From: Anastatus disparis
Taxonomy: Eukaryota > Arthropoda > Insecta > Hymenoptera > Eupelmidae
Length of the DNA stretch: 64,000 nt
Direction: 5' to 3'
Assembly: GCA_017163975.1 (NCBI GenBank)
Contig: JAFFSR010000397.1
Coordinates: forward strand, 1,114,501-1,178,500
Made by a program: the position numbers and the translations under genes. Under the pieces are notes generated by a model that saw nothing but the letters and a program-made list of their open reading frames with translations, had not been told where the DNA came from and did not search any database. How positions within the stretch are numbered: the first letter of the stretch is position 1; each line of letters opens with the position of its first letter. Positions 11,664 to 22,046 of this stretch are shown in pieces.

Positions 11664-11736
11664 TAATTAATCATATGATTTATCATGTGATAAATCATGT
11701 GATTTATCATATAATTAATCATATGATTAATCACCT
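11664..11736. repeat. Self-complementary 12-bp tandem repeat
   Basis: About six tandem units of AATCATATGATT/AATCATGTGATT; each unit is itself a palindrome, so the block can extrude hairpins in many registers. The encoded MINHMINY peptide is a by-product. Confidence 0.7.
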
Positions 11737-11749
11737 GACTTTATGTCAG

Positions 11750-12317
11750 ATGATGCAACTGAAAAAAAATTGTGTTTATCAAAGTTCTTGTGATTGAATA
11801 TAGTACGTTATATGTCGTTAATTCAATAAAAAAATATATAAAGACATCCTAATGAACTCGGTATACATTAAACCTTCGTCAGTATCGTTGAAGGTTAAAA
11901 TATACATGGTTACAGTGAGTTCATAATATATGAAATAAAAAATAAAAATATAAAAAAATTTTATAATGATACTAATAGAAGATTAATTTCATACTAACTT
12001 ATACGCTTTAACAAACTTATACAAATTTGTTTTAACACATTAAAAAAATTAAGTGAATTTGATATTCACAAACGTAAGGGTCTAATAACGATATTTAAAT
12101 GGTTCAGCACAGTAAAAATTATTGAGGTAAATTTAACGATTGAGAAAAAAATAAGAATACAAATTTGGGGAACATTTCATAATTTTTTAAACAGTATTTT
12201 AATTATTACCTATAATAAGCGCTTATTATATATTTTTTTATTGAATTAACGACATATGACGTACTATATTCAATCACAAGAACTTTGATAAACACAATTT
12301 TTTTACAGTTGCATCAT
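11750..12317. mobile_element. MITE with inverted repeats of about 96 bp
   Basis: Begins ATGATGCAACTG and ends with its inverse. The left arm (to about 11845) is mirrored at about 12222-12317 with only a few mismatches. There is no coding frame inside. I could not recognise a target-site duplication. It lies close to the left end of the composite element at 12501. Confidence 0.75.
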
Positions 12318-12556
12318 TTGATTACTATACATGACCTATAGTATTAATTTAAAGATTAAAATTTTTAATTTTTTTCTACGAAATTATTATTTTATATTAT
12401 TTAAAATTGGATTAACGTTATTTAATATTTAATTGAAACGTAATGATATTTTGCGTATTGTATTTCATTTTATGAAAGTGCATAAACAGATCATTAATAG
12501 CACAGCCACACAAAAAAAAAAAATGTCAAAACCCACGGACCAGACCATATATACCT

Positions 12557-12921
12557 TATGTTTTTGAGGTCGCTGATTCCGAATCCGTGGTCCATTTGAC
12601 CCCATCACCTCAGGGTCAAGGTCAGGTCAAGGTCAAATTTACAAAATTAACGGCAACCAAGGTTTAACAGTATACATATATGTTTTTGAGGTCGCTGATT
12701 CCGAATCCGTGGTCCATTTGACCCCATCACCTCAGGGTCAAGGTCAGGTCAAGGTCAAATTTACAAAATTAACGGCAACCAAGGTTTAAGAGTATACATA
12801 TATGTTTTTGAGGTCGCTGATTCCGAATCGGTGGTCCATTTGACCCCATCACCTCAGGGTCAAGGTCAGGTCAAGGTCAAATTTACAAAATTAACGGCAA
12901 CCAAGGTTTAACAGTATACAT
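12557..12921 (+). repeat. 122-bp subterminal repeats, left block (3 units)
   Basis: Units start at 12557, 12679 and 12801, exactly 122 bp apart. Each contains two TCAAGGTCA words in direct orientation (for example 12616-12624 and 12627-12635). The block is cut by the LTR retrotransposon and resumes at 21204. Confidence 0.9.
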
Positions 12922-14205
12922 TGTAACGTTTTTCCCTTTTGGGAGGGGGAAATACGTGTAACTCCTGTTGCCAGACGCTTCAGCGAGTTACCAGGGTAAG
13001 ATCGGCAGGAGTTGGAGGGATTGGACGGCGGAATATGAAGGATAGTAACCGGGTAGTACACGTTTGTTTATACTGTAGAGTACCTTGGCTTTATTGTACT
13101 CATTGCCATCTTACAACGACGTGTATAAAATAAAAATATAATATTTTTGATAACAAAACTAAACCCTACCATTTATATAATACTAATCACTAACCTAACC
13201 TTAATATGTGTACAATGAGAAAGTGTTATGTTGCGGTTTATATTGGCCACTTGACGGCTTGTGAAAGTTTCAATAGAAAATAATAACTTGGTTTACGTTA
13301 AATGAAATTAATGAATTTAATATAGAAAAAAAAAGAAATGAATAGAATTGACTTTTCAACTAAAAAGAAAGTGCAAGTGGCTTTAACTAATTATGTCTTT
13401 GGCTTAAATTGATTTCGGCCTGGCCGGTCGGTTTTGCGTCGGTGGCCGTTTCCTGTAAAACAAACAAAAACGGGAAACCAAAAGATTAATTAAGATTTAA
13501 ACTAATTATTAAATAAATGCGTGACAACTAAATAATAATTTAATACGCTGTAACTAAAACTACGGTAAGATTGGGTGGCGGCACCCTTACTCTAATTATA
13601 ATTAATAACTAAGAAAATACGGTCGGACGGGGTCCTTTTAACAAATACGCGTAAATAATGCAATGGGTGGACGACACCCTTAAATTGAATTAATGCGGTT
13701 ATGAAGTTTGATCAAGATTTTGGGTGGACGACACCCTTAAATTCAACGGCGCAACGGTAGGTATGCGGCGGGCAAAAGCGGCTAGTGTATGCTCTTAGGT
13801 AACATAGATATGCGCCTGTGTGCACACTTGACGCATCTCTATAATACCTGTTTATGCATTAGAGTGTAGACCTGTGTGCTCACTTGATCTATCCTCGTAT
13901 GCAAGAGAGAGAGAAAAGCTCTACCTAAGCTGTGGTGTTCCACAAGCCAAGGTAGCCAGCTACTATCGGTCTCACTCTCTCTTAGCCTTGCGTGCTCACT
14001 TAGGTAAAGAGAGAGAGAGGGCTATAGTCTACACTGCTTGCTTAGCTGTGCTTCTCGGCCTCTTATATACTCCGGCCTCATTTTTCTTAATGCGTGTAGC
14101 GGCGCTTGGGGCTGCCACCTGGCGGTTGAGCTCAGAACTATTGTTCTGTAGTAGCTTGGCCGTCAGGCGGGAAGTTTGAATGCGTGAGTATGTATACTCG
14201 TCGCA
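12922..14205 (-). repeat. 3' LTR (minus-strand sense)
   Basis: Begins TGCGAC and ends GTTACA on the minus strand. It carries a TATATAAGA box (14061-14069), an AATAAA signal (13090-13095) and three small hairpins of the form GGGTG-N4/5-CACCC (13573-13586, 13665-13679, 13722-13736). Confidence 0.95.
13090..13095 (-). terminator. LTR polyadenylation signal
   Basis: AATAAA on the minus strand within the 3' LTR, downstream of the TATA box as expected for R-region 3' end formation. The same word is in the 5' LTR. Confidence 0.5.
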
Positions 14206-14220
14206 CCCCCCCCCTTTCTT
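14206..14220 (-). promoter_or_regulatory. Polypurine tract
   Basis: AAGAAAGGGGGGGGG on the minus strand abuts the 3' LTR start (TGCGAC). This is the expected plus-strand primer position. Confidence 0.85.
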
Positions 14221-14336
14221 CGGAGAGTGAACCATGTGTGAACGGTGCGGGTGAGTTAATAAAAAAAAATATATAGAATTATCACGAGAAATTATTTTTA
14301 AGGCTTGTTAAAAGAAAAATATATATGTGTTATTAA

Positions 14337-14786
14337 TTAAGAGAAGTAGTAATCATACCTTGCCGCTCGTTGTGACTTTAAACGCCTTTTTGACATTACC
14401 TGTCGATGGATCCAGCCACAGACTCCATTTTTGTTTGCCACCCGCACTCTGTACTTTTTTGCTCCTACAGGCACGTCTACTTTTGATCCATCCGGAAGAT
14501 CGACGATTGCTTTTCTTCTATGGTCGGTCATTGGCACTTGCCTATTCAACAACAGGCGGTTGTTTTTAAAGGTTGTTATAGACTTTATCCTTAGGCAGCT
14601 TACGTTGGAACTGGGTACAGGTTGTGGGGGGTGGGTGGAGGATGGTGTTGTGGCTGGTTTCGGTTGTGGGTGGACAGGTGGTGTTTCACCCAATTTGCAG
14701 GTACGACGCGGCGGTCGCGGTGGCGATGGTGGCTCGCCGGCTTGACGCCACAGTTCTTCGAATTCTTTTAACGCTTGATTATACAT
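14337..14786 (-). CDS. Extra ORF (ORF3) of the gypsy element, unknown function
   Basis: A 149-codon frame between pol and the polypurine tract. Residues 1-20 are acidic/amphipathic (ALKEFEELW); about 20-58 are very Pro-rich (PPSPPRPPRR, HPQPKPATTP); the C-terminal 70 residues are basic, with DLPDGSKVDVPVGAKKYRVR, a GWIHR motif and a KRRLKSQRAAR cluster suggesting nucleic-acid binding or nuclear localisation. It has no signal peptide or membrane segment, so it is not envelope. It would need a spliced or internally initiated mRNA. I do not recognise the family. It is intact in an element that otherwise looks recent, which argues for a real gene. Confidence 0.6.
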   Translation of the reverse strand: MYNQALKEFEELWRQAGEPPSPPRPPRRTCKLGETPPVHPQPKPATTPSSTHPPQPVPSSNVSCLRIKSITTFKNNRLLLNRQVPMTDHRRKAIVDLPDGSKVDVPVGAKKYRVRVANKNGVCGWIHRQVMSKRRLKSQRAARYDYYFS

Positions 14787-14900
14787 TGCGAGTACGAGTG
14801 GCTATGATTACTTGGGTTATTGCCTATGATTACTTATAATATGTGGTTGGTTTTTCTTGATGCGGGTGGCGTAGCCATCTAGCGGGTATATTTGGAACTA

Positions 14901-17900
14901 TTACTGGCTATGAAACGGTTTGATGTCTTTTATGTGTACGCGTTTTGTTATAGTGTTTTTATCATCTATAAGATCGTACACAACTGGTGACAAGACTTTA
15001 TGTATTTTATACGGGCCTTTGAATGTATGATGGAGTTTGGCTGAGAAGTTTTTGTCTTTCTCAGATAAACTATGAAATTTTTAAGAACTTGATCTCCAAT
15101 TTTTGGAGACCAGTCGCGGTGGCGCTTATCATAATGCGCTTTTTGTTTAAGGAAGCTGGCAATTAAGTTATTTTGAGTTTTCTCAATTGCTTCCTGTAAG
15201 TTTTTAATACGGGAAAGCGGCGTTGATCTGCGGTTTGGCATGTTATTCATTACACCAGGTGGAGTTAATTCTCGGCCTGTGTTTAAAAATGCTGGTGAGA
15301 ATCCAGTTGATTCGCTTTTGGCTGTATTGTAAGCGAAAGCAAGCTGGTTGATGTTCTCATCCCAGTTTTTATGGTTTTCTCCTACATATTGTTTTATCAT
15401 CATTTTTATTACTTTATTCGCCCGTTCTACCGGGTTACACTGTGGTGAGTACGTAGGAGTAAGCCAATGTTTTATGCCATTAAGCTTGAGGAATTCTTTG
15501 AAATCCGAGCTTATAAATTGACTACCATTGTCGCTTAACACTGTAGCGGGGCAACCGTGTTGCAAGATAATCTGGTTTGTTATAGCCTTGGCTATTGTTT
15601 TAGCGGTGGCTCTTTTTACGGGTTTGAGCTCAACCCATTTAGTGAAGCGATCTTGCATCACTATCAGGCTTGTGTTCTGATTTTTAGACTTTGGGAACGG
15701 TCCCATAAGGTCTACAGATGCAACTTCCCATGGTTTGTCTACCTTTGAGAATTGCATAAATCCGGGCGGGAATTTTTGTTGCGGTTTGTGTTGTTGGCAA
15801 CTCAAACAATTTTTGACATGTTTGGCGCCGTCAACCAGCATTTTTGGCCAATGGTAACGCGCTTTAAGACGTTCTAGTGTTTTAAACGTTCCTAAGTGGC
15901 CTGCTGTTACGGAATTATGCACTTCGTGGAGCACTTCGGGGCGTTCTTCCATGGGTACGCATAATTTGTATTCGGGATCGCTGGATGGATTTGCAGAAGC
16001 TATTTTTTTGTGGATGAATAGCTTATTATTTACAATATGGTAATCTGGAAATGCGGACGGGTCAGATTTTACCTTTTTCAGTAAAGGGTGGTACCAAGAG
16101 CATTTGCTGTTTGCTACAGCGCATACTTGACTTGGTTGTCGAGATAAAATATCGGCGATTGTGTTTTCTGTGCCTCGTCGATATTTTATTTCGAAGTCAT
16201 ACTGACTAAGTTCTAAGGCCCAACGGGCGAGGCGACCGGATGGATTATCTAATTGGTTAAGCCATTTCAATGACTGATGGTCGGTTATGACTATAAAATG
16301 ATAATTTTCAATATAGTCACGCATTTTCCAGATTGCCCATTTAACTGCCAAACATTCAAGCTCTGTTGCTGAGTAATTTTTTTCTGCAGACGAGAGTGTT
16401 CTACTGGCATAGGCAATGACTCTTTCTTTGTCATCGAGTTCTTGCGTAAGAACTGCGCCTAAACCTTCTATGCTTGCGTCTGTTTGTAGCATGAATGTTT
16501 GTGTCCAGTCCGGACAGGCTAAAACTGGTGCTTCGGTTAGCAGTTTTTTAAGAGCAATAAATGCATCTTGTTGCTCGGTGCCCCATATCCAGACTGCTTT
16601 TTTCTTTAAGAGCCGGTTGAGCGGAGCGGCTATGTGAGAGGCGTCTTTTACGAATCGCCTGTACCAGGAGATGAGACCTAAAAATCTTCTTAACTCCTTG
16701 ACGTTAGTCGGAGGTGGAAGATTAGCTATAGGTTCTGTTTTCTCGGGGTCAGTATGTAGACCTGATTCGTTTACTACGTGCCCTAGATATTTCAGTTGTT
16801 TTCTAGCAAAGCAGCATTTTTCCATATTTGGTTCTAAATTTGCCTGACGCAATTTAGTGAAAACATCACGTAAATGTGTGATGTGTTCGTCTAAAGTGGG
16901 CGAAATCACCATAATGTCGTCTAGGTAGGCGAATGCATGCGGAGACATGTCTGGCGTGATAACAGCGTCAAGGAGCCTTTGGAAAGTTGCGGTAGCCGAA
17001 TGTAGGCCAAAAGGCATAACGTTGAATTCAAAGAGGCCTTTGCTTGCCACTGTGAAAGCGGTGAGGGGTTTGCTATCAGCTGTTAACGGTACTTGCCAAT
17101 ATCCATTTTTAAGGTCGATTGTACTCAAAAATTTGGCTCCTTTAAGCTTATTTAAAATTGAATTTATTTGAGGAAGAGGATATGCGTCTTTGCGTGTTAC
17201 GCTGTTAAGCTTGCGAAAGTCTATGCAAAACCTCTGTTTTCCATCTTTCTTTTTGACTAGAACCACTGGCGAGCTCCAAGGGCTCGTAGAAGGACTTATG
17301 ATGCCGTTTGCAAGCATTTCGTCTACTTCTTTGTTTATAACTTCTTGCGTTACAGGGTTTCTAGGCCTGTAGCGCTGTTTTATAGGCGTTGGGTCTATTA
17401 GCTCAATTTTATGTTTCGCTAGAGGCGTTACTCCTTCTACCTCTTCGAAGAGTTTGAATTCTGCTTTTAGGAAGTTATCTAAACGGCATTTTTCTGGACC
17501 AGTAGGTTCTTGCAGTCCTAAGTTAGGTGTTACGGTGCAAGCATTATTATTTGCTGCATTTTTGTTGGATGGCTTAATCTCTTTTCCATCTATGCTAATT
17601 TTTATGTTTAGCCTAGTAAGAATGTCCATTCCTAGTAATATGTCGCTTTCTAGGTTAGGCATGATTGAGAAAGAGTGGAGCAATATAAAGTTTTTGATTT
17701 TTATATAGCCAGTCACTTTTTGTGTAATCCTTACACTTCGGTTATCTGCTAACAAGACTGTTCTTGCGTCGTCAGATAATGCCCAATCTTTGCGTGCTAA
17801 CCTTTTAGCGAATTTCGGGTGTATAAATGATGTTACAGCTCCTGGGTCCACCAGTGCTGACATCTTTATTTTGCATGCAGTTGCAGGCAGAAAATATCTG

Positions 17901-17986
17901 GGGTCAAGTTCAGGAAGATCTTGGGTCGGCTCGGGTTTATGTCTCGGCCGACCCTTATTTAGTTTTCCTGGCCTGGGCAGGTGCAA
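14901..17986 (-). CDS. pol: pol polyprotein (protease, RT, RNase H, integrase), one late frameshift
   Basis: Expressed by -1 frameshifting from gag. Aspartic protease: ALVDPGAVTSFI, with Pro where Ser/Thr usually sits. Reverse transcriptase: FCIDFRKLNSVT, TIDLKNGYWQVPL and the YLDD box. RNase H: TDASIEGLGAVL and ATELECLAVKW. Integrase: an HHCC module (HNSVTAGHLG ... CLSCQQHK), then DDE residues in SVDLMGPFP, LSDNGSQFIS and PVERANK. The long open frame closes at 14966, but similarity continues in another frame from about 15080 to a TAA at 14901. A single-base indel near 15074-15083 therefore disrupts the extreme C-terminus (the chromatin/DNA-binding tail). All catalytic motifs are intact. Confidence 0.92.
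17959..17986 (-). promoter_or_regulatory. gag-pol -1 frameshift window
   Basis: gag and pol overlap by 28 bases, with pol in the -1 frame relative to gag. GGAAAAC immediately before the gag stop is the best slip candidate, although it is not a textbook X-XXY-YYZ heptamer. Confidence 0.55.
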
Positions 17987-19071
17987 TCTCTAGAGAGAGT
18001 ACCATCTTTTCCGCAGCGAGAGCAGAAGATTTTCCTTTTGTTTTCGCAAGATGAGCGGTTGTGGCCTGTTTGTTTGCAATTCCAGCAGCTGGTACTGCTA
18101 TCGTAGTCAGCGACCATTGCTGCTGTATTGCGTTTGTTTGGAGTAGCGGGTTTTCGTTCATTTCTTCTATTTTGGAAGAAGAAAGGTTTAGGAGATTTTT
18201 CCTTACTATCGATTTTTATTTCTTTTAGGGTTTCTTCAATCTCCTCGGCTCTTTGGATAAGGTCTTCGGGAGAGTTTATCTCGCTTCGCTTAATGTGTAA
18301 GCGAAGAGCTGCTCTTGCATTATAATAAAGGTTATCGATTTGCTCATCGGGCGGAATATTACCGCGTCGTCGCATGAGAGTCGATAAATCTGTTACGTAG
18401 GAGCGTATAGACTCGTTGTCTTTCTGCTTCCTTTCCGCAATTAGCCGGTTTAATGTGCGGCGTTCAGCTTGTGGTAAATAATAGGCACGAAGCTTTGCTT
18501 CAAGTTGTTGCCAATTACTTATGTTACCCGCGCAGTTGCGGTACCATAGCTGGGCATCAGATCTGAGCAGTTCTGGGAATCCTTTAAGGAAGTCAGCATC
18601 TGATACGTTATACGCATCTTTTAACTCTTGAGCCCTTTCTAGAAATGCGTACAGATCTTTACCGTCAAAGTGGCAGTTCCACTTGCGCATTTTCTCTATA
18701 ATGCATGTTTCACTTTGGACGAAGAATGTTTCTCTAGTGGGCGAAGGACTGACAGAGTGGTAAGTTGCGTCTGCGTTTGAAATGCCAGCTCTGTCGTTGT
18801 TTATGCGGCCATCGGCTTCTGCGCGTTTCAGTAACTTGTACGCGTTTTCATCGAAGTCAGGGGGATCGGCGGGTTTTGAAGCATAGTCTTCTTGATGATT
18901 CTTGACGTAATCTACTAATTTGTCGCGGAGCGTTTCGCTATCACCTTTCGTTGAGCGGTGTAGTTCGGTTAGATGAGTGGCAACTTCATCGTCGGATAGG
19001 TCATAGACCCATTTGATTCGCGAATTCATTGTTAAAGAAAAAAAAAAATTTTTATTTATCGGGAATTTCAC
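17959..19071 (-). CDS. gag: gag polyprotein
   Basis: 370 codons from the ATG at 19071. The N-terminal 60 residues look like a SAP-type helix-turn-helix (LSDDEVATHLTELH ... LRDKLVDYV). A retrotransposon gag/capsid region follows (FDGKDLYAFLERAQEL, LLRSDAQLWYRN, RNCAGNISNWQQLE, ERRTLNRLIAERKQK, ESIRSYVTDLSTLM). Near the C-terminus is one canonical CCHC knuckle (CWNCKQTGHNRSSC) and a second degenerate one lacking His (CSRCGKDGTLSRDC). It would assemble particles and package RNA. It is intact, and its stop lies at the frameshift window into pol. Confidence 0.92.
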   Translation of the reverse strand: MKFPINKNFFFSLTMNSRIKWVYDLSDDEVATHLTELHRSTKGDSETLRDKLVDYVKNHQEDYASKPADPPDFDENAYKLLKRAEADGRINNDRAGISNADATYHSVSPSPTRETFFVQSETCIIEKMRKWNCHFDGKDLYAFLERAQELKDAYNVSDADFLKGFPELLRSDAQLWYRNCAGNISNWQQLEAKLRAYYLPQAERRTLNRLIAERKQKDNESIRSYVTDLSTLMRRRGNIPPDEQIDNLYYNARAALRLHIKRSEINSPEDLIQRAEEIEETLKEIKIDSKEKSPKPFFFQNRRNERKPATPNKRNTAAMVADYDSSTSCWNCKQTGHNRSSCENKRKIFCSRCGKDGTLSRDCTCPGQEN

Positions 19072-19902
19072 GTAATTTACTTGTATTAATGTTACGAAAG
19101 GTGATCGAAAAGAAATTTATTCCCGTGAGTTTATTATTTATTTGAATAAAAACCGAGAAAAGACGCAGAATTAAATCTATTCTAACCTAATATAAATAAA
19201 GTAAAATTAAAAATACTAATTATTTTTGGATCTAATCCTATTTTGTTTAATCAAATTCTCTTAACTTTGATTTGTAAGTGCAGGTTAAGCTTCTATGCGG
19301 CGGCGGCCTGCGCTTACAATGTAATCTAAGAGCTAGTTACCCTAGTGTTTGTTTCGGATGAGCAAGAGTGAGTACTGGTTATTTGAGGATAGGATAGAAT
19401 AGTAGGATTTGATCTTTTTATAGGTTATGAAAGAAATTTTTAATCTTGTAGTCTTGGACGGCTCGAAACTATTTATTGGTAGTTTAGAACCCCTAAGGTG
19501 ATTTAACAACTAGTTTGGCGGCAGTATGTTAAATTTAAATTTTTATTTGTTAAAACGCCATGTAACTCTAGGTTGCAACTGGCGAGTTTAAAGTAAAAAA
19601 AAATGAACTTTTATATTTGACCACGCAACGTTATGTTACGCTGGCATAAAAAAAAGTATAATTTATAAAAATTCTTTATTTTAATACTTGAATTATTTTT
19701 AATTCAATATTATTACACCATGTGATTAATTCACAAATGGTGATTTAAGTGTAATGAAATAACTGGTTTCTTTAACGTTCACTTGCCATGTAACGTTAAG
19801 TTGCAAATGGCAAACGAATAAAAGAAATTTATTTTTTTTTTTTTTTTTTTTGAAGGTTATGCTACTAATTTATAGCAGAATTACCGTAAATAATTACCGG
19901 AA
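19072..19902 (-). other. 5' leader of the gypsy element with repeated hairpins
   Basis: An untranslated leader of about 830 bp between PBS and gag. It contains four imperfect hairpins at 19556-19584, about 19621-19645, 19716-19742 and 19783-19813; two carry GCCATGTAAC, the same word as the PBS-LTR junction (see findings). A T-run lies at about 19832-19850. Confidence 0.7.
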
Positions 19903-19920
19903 GTCCCTGTTCGGGCGCCA
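19903..19920 (-). promoter_or_regulatory. Primer-binding site, tRNA-Lys type
   Basis: TGGCGCCCGAACAGGGAC on the minus strand, directly adjoining the 5' LTR end (...GTTACA). The 18-nt match is the well-known lysine-tRNA primer type of many retroelements. Confidence 0.9.
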
Positions 19921-21203
19921 TGTAACGTTTTTCCCTTTCGGGAGGGGGAAATACGTGTAACTCCTGTTGCCAGACGCTTCAGCGAGTTACCAGGGTAAGA
20001 TCGGCAGGAGTTGGAGGGATTGGACGGCGGAATATGAAGGATAGTAACCGGGTAGTACACGTTTGTTTATACTGTAGAGTACCTTGGCTTTATTGTACTC
20101 ATTGCCATCTTACAACGACGTGTATAAAATAAAAATATAATATTTTTGATAACAAAACTAAACCCTACCATTTATATAATACTAATCACTAACCTAACCT
20201 TAATATGTGTACAATGAGAAAGTGTTATGTTGCGGTTTATATTGGCCACTTGACGGCTTGTGAAAGTTTCAATAGAAAATAATAACTTGGTTTACGTTAA
20301 ATGAAATTAATGAATTTAATATAGAAAAAAAAGAAATGAATAGAATTGACTTTTCAACTAAAAAGAAAGTGCAAGTGGCTTTAACTAATTATGTCTTTGG
20401 CTTAAATTGATTTCGGCCTGGCCGGTCGGTTTTGCGTCGGTGGCCGTTTCCTGTAAAACAAACAAAAACGGGAAACCAAAAGATTAATTAAGATTTAAAC
20501 TAATTATTAAATAAATGCGTGACAACTAAATAATAATTTAATACGCTGTAACTAAAACTACGGTAAGATTGGGTGGCGGCACCCTTACTCTAATTATAAT
20601 TAATAACTAAGAAAATACGGTCGGACGGGGTCCTTTTAACAAATACGCGTAAATAATGCAATGGGTGGACGACACCCTTAAATTGAATTAATGCGGTTAT
20701 GAAGTTTGATCAAGATTTTGGGTGGACGACACCCTTAAATTCAACGGCGCAACGGTAGGTATGCGGCGGGCAAAAGCGGCTAGTGTATGCTCTTAGGTAA
20801 CATAGATATGCGCCTGTGTGCACACTTGACGCATCTCTATAATACCTGTTTATGCATTAGAGTGTAGACCTGTGTGCTCACTTGATCTATCCTCGTATGC
20901 AAGAGAGAGAGAAAAGCTCTACCTAAGCTGTGGTGTTCCACAAGCCAAGGTAGCCAGCTACTATCGGTCTCACTCTCTCTTAGCCTTGCGTGCTCACTTA
21001 GGTAAAGAGAGAGAGAGGGCTATAGTCTACACTGCTTGCTTAGCTGTGCTTCTCGGCCTCTTATATACTCCGGCCTCATTTTTCTTAATGCGTGTAGCGG
21101 CGCTTGGGGCTGCCACCTGGCGGTTGAGCTCAGAACTATTGTTCTGTAGTAGCTTGGCCGTCAGGCGGGAAGTTTGAATGCGTGAGTATGTATACTCGTC
21201 GCA
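19921..21203 (-). repeat. 5' LTR (minus-strand sense)
   Basis: 1283 bp, nearly identical to 12922-14205. It drives the element: a TATATAAGA box at 21059-21067 predicts transcription starting near 21030 and running leftward into the leader. Confidence 0.95.
21059..21067 (-). promoter_or_regulatory. LTR TATA box
   Basis: TATATAAGA on the minus strand in a G+C-richer context (GAGTATATAAGAGGCC). Confidence 0.65.
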
Positions 21204-21430
21204 ACATATATGTTTTTGAGGTCGCTGATTCCGAATCCGTGGTCCATTTGACCCCATCACCTTAGGGTCAAGGTCAGGTCAAGGTCAAATTTACAAAATT
21301 AACGGCAACCAAGGTTTAACAGTATACATATATGTTTTTGGGGTCGCCGAATCCGAATCCGTGGTCCGTTTGACTCCATCACCTCATAGTGAAGGTTATT
21401 TGAAGGTAAAATAGACAAAATTCTTGTAAA
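21204..21430 (+). repeat. 122-bp subterminal repeats, left block resumed (about 2 units)
   Basis: Units at 21209 and 21331. The second has diverged (GGGGTCGCCGAATCC) and merges into the transposase 3' flank; this divergent form is mirrored exactly near 22870-22955. Confidence 0.85.
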
Positions 21431-21451
21431 ACAAACCAAACTTCATGCCAT

Positions 21452-22045
21452 TTATTTTTTCTTACTATACCTTACACGTTTCTCATCAAATAATCGGTGC
21501 AAAGGTTTCCTTTTACGTTTTTTCCCAGTAGTTTTACAATCTCTTTTCAACATCCAGCAGTAGTCGGCCAGCATACTAGCATCCCATCTACCTTGATAAC
21601 GCTTCTCCATTACTTTAATGTCTTGGTGAAAACGCTCTCCCTGTTCTTCGCTATAATCGCCACAGTTTTCAGGAAAACTATCTAAGTGATTGTGCAGAAA
21701 ATGTAGTTTGTAATTCATTAGGCAACCCATATTCCCATAGTTCTCAACCATTTTAGATACAATTACTTTGTAATTTGGGCTTGTGCGATTACCCAAAAAG
21801 TTTTCAGTAACTTCCTTAAAGCTAAGCCATGCAGCTTTCTCAATGTTTGTCATGGAACTAATGAACTGGTCATCAGCCATCATTTTTCTAATTTAAGGAC
21901 CGTCAAAAATACCTTCCTTCAATTTTGCAACTGATTTACTTGGAAATTTACTTTCCAAGTATTTGAAGCACTGGCTATCTTTATCTAAAGCATTAACGAA
22001 TTGTTTTATCACACCAAGTCTTATGTGTAATGGATGAATGAGAAC
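21452..22045 (-). pseudogene. Transposase C-terminal fragment, inverted copy
   Basis: Mirror of 22228-22833. It encodes the conserved C-terminal half (MMADDQFISSMTNIEKAAW, HFLHNHLDSFPENCGDY, EEQGERFHQDIKVMEKRY, ADYCWMLKRDC). The frame continues upstream of the ATG at 21883 but is cut by a TAA near 21893 (GP*IRK) where the other arm has Glu. It ends at 22045, where the palindrome spacer starts. It is about 99% identical to the other arm by eye. Confidence 0.85.
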
Positions 22046-22046
22046 T

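Larger units (their letters stand above)
12922..21203 (-). mobile_element. Ty3/gypsy-type LTR retrotransposon, young insertion
   Basis: Complete minus-strand structure: two LTRs, PBS, gag, pol, an extra downstream frame and a polypurine tract. It is flanked by ACAT at 12918-12921 and 21204-21207 (4-bp duplication) and sits in a 122-bp subterminal repeat. The LTRs (1284 and 1283 bp) differ at only a couple of sites that I noticed (C/T near base 18 and one A in an A-run), so insertion was recent. Pol domain order PR-RT-RH-IN is that of Ty3/gypsy. I see no envelope-like gene. Confidence 0.95.

Noticed and set aside
13874..14179. 101-codon plus-strand frame, identical at 20872-21177
   Set aside because: It lies inside both LTRs, antisense to the element. 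Its duplication is explained by LTR identity, and it has no protein-like features or Kozak/RBS support.
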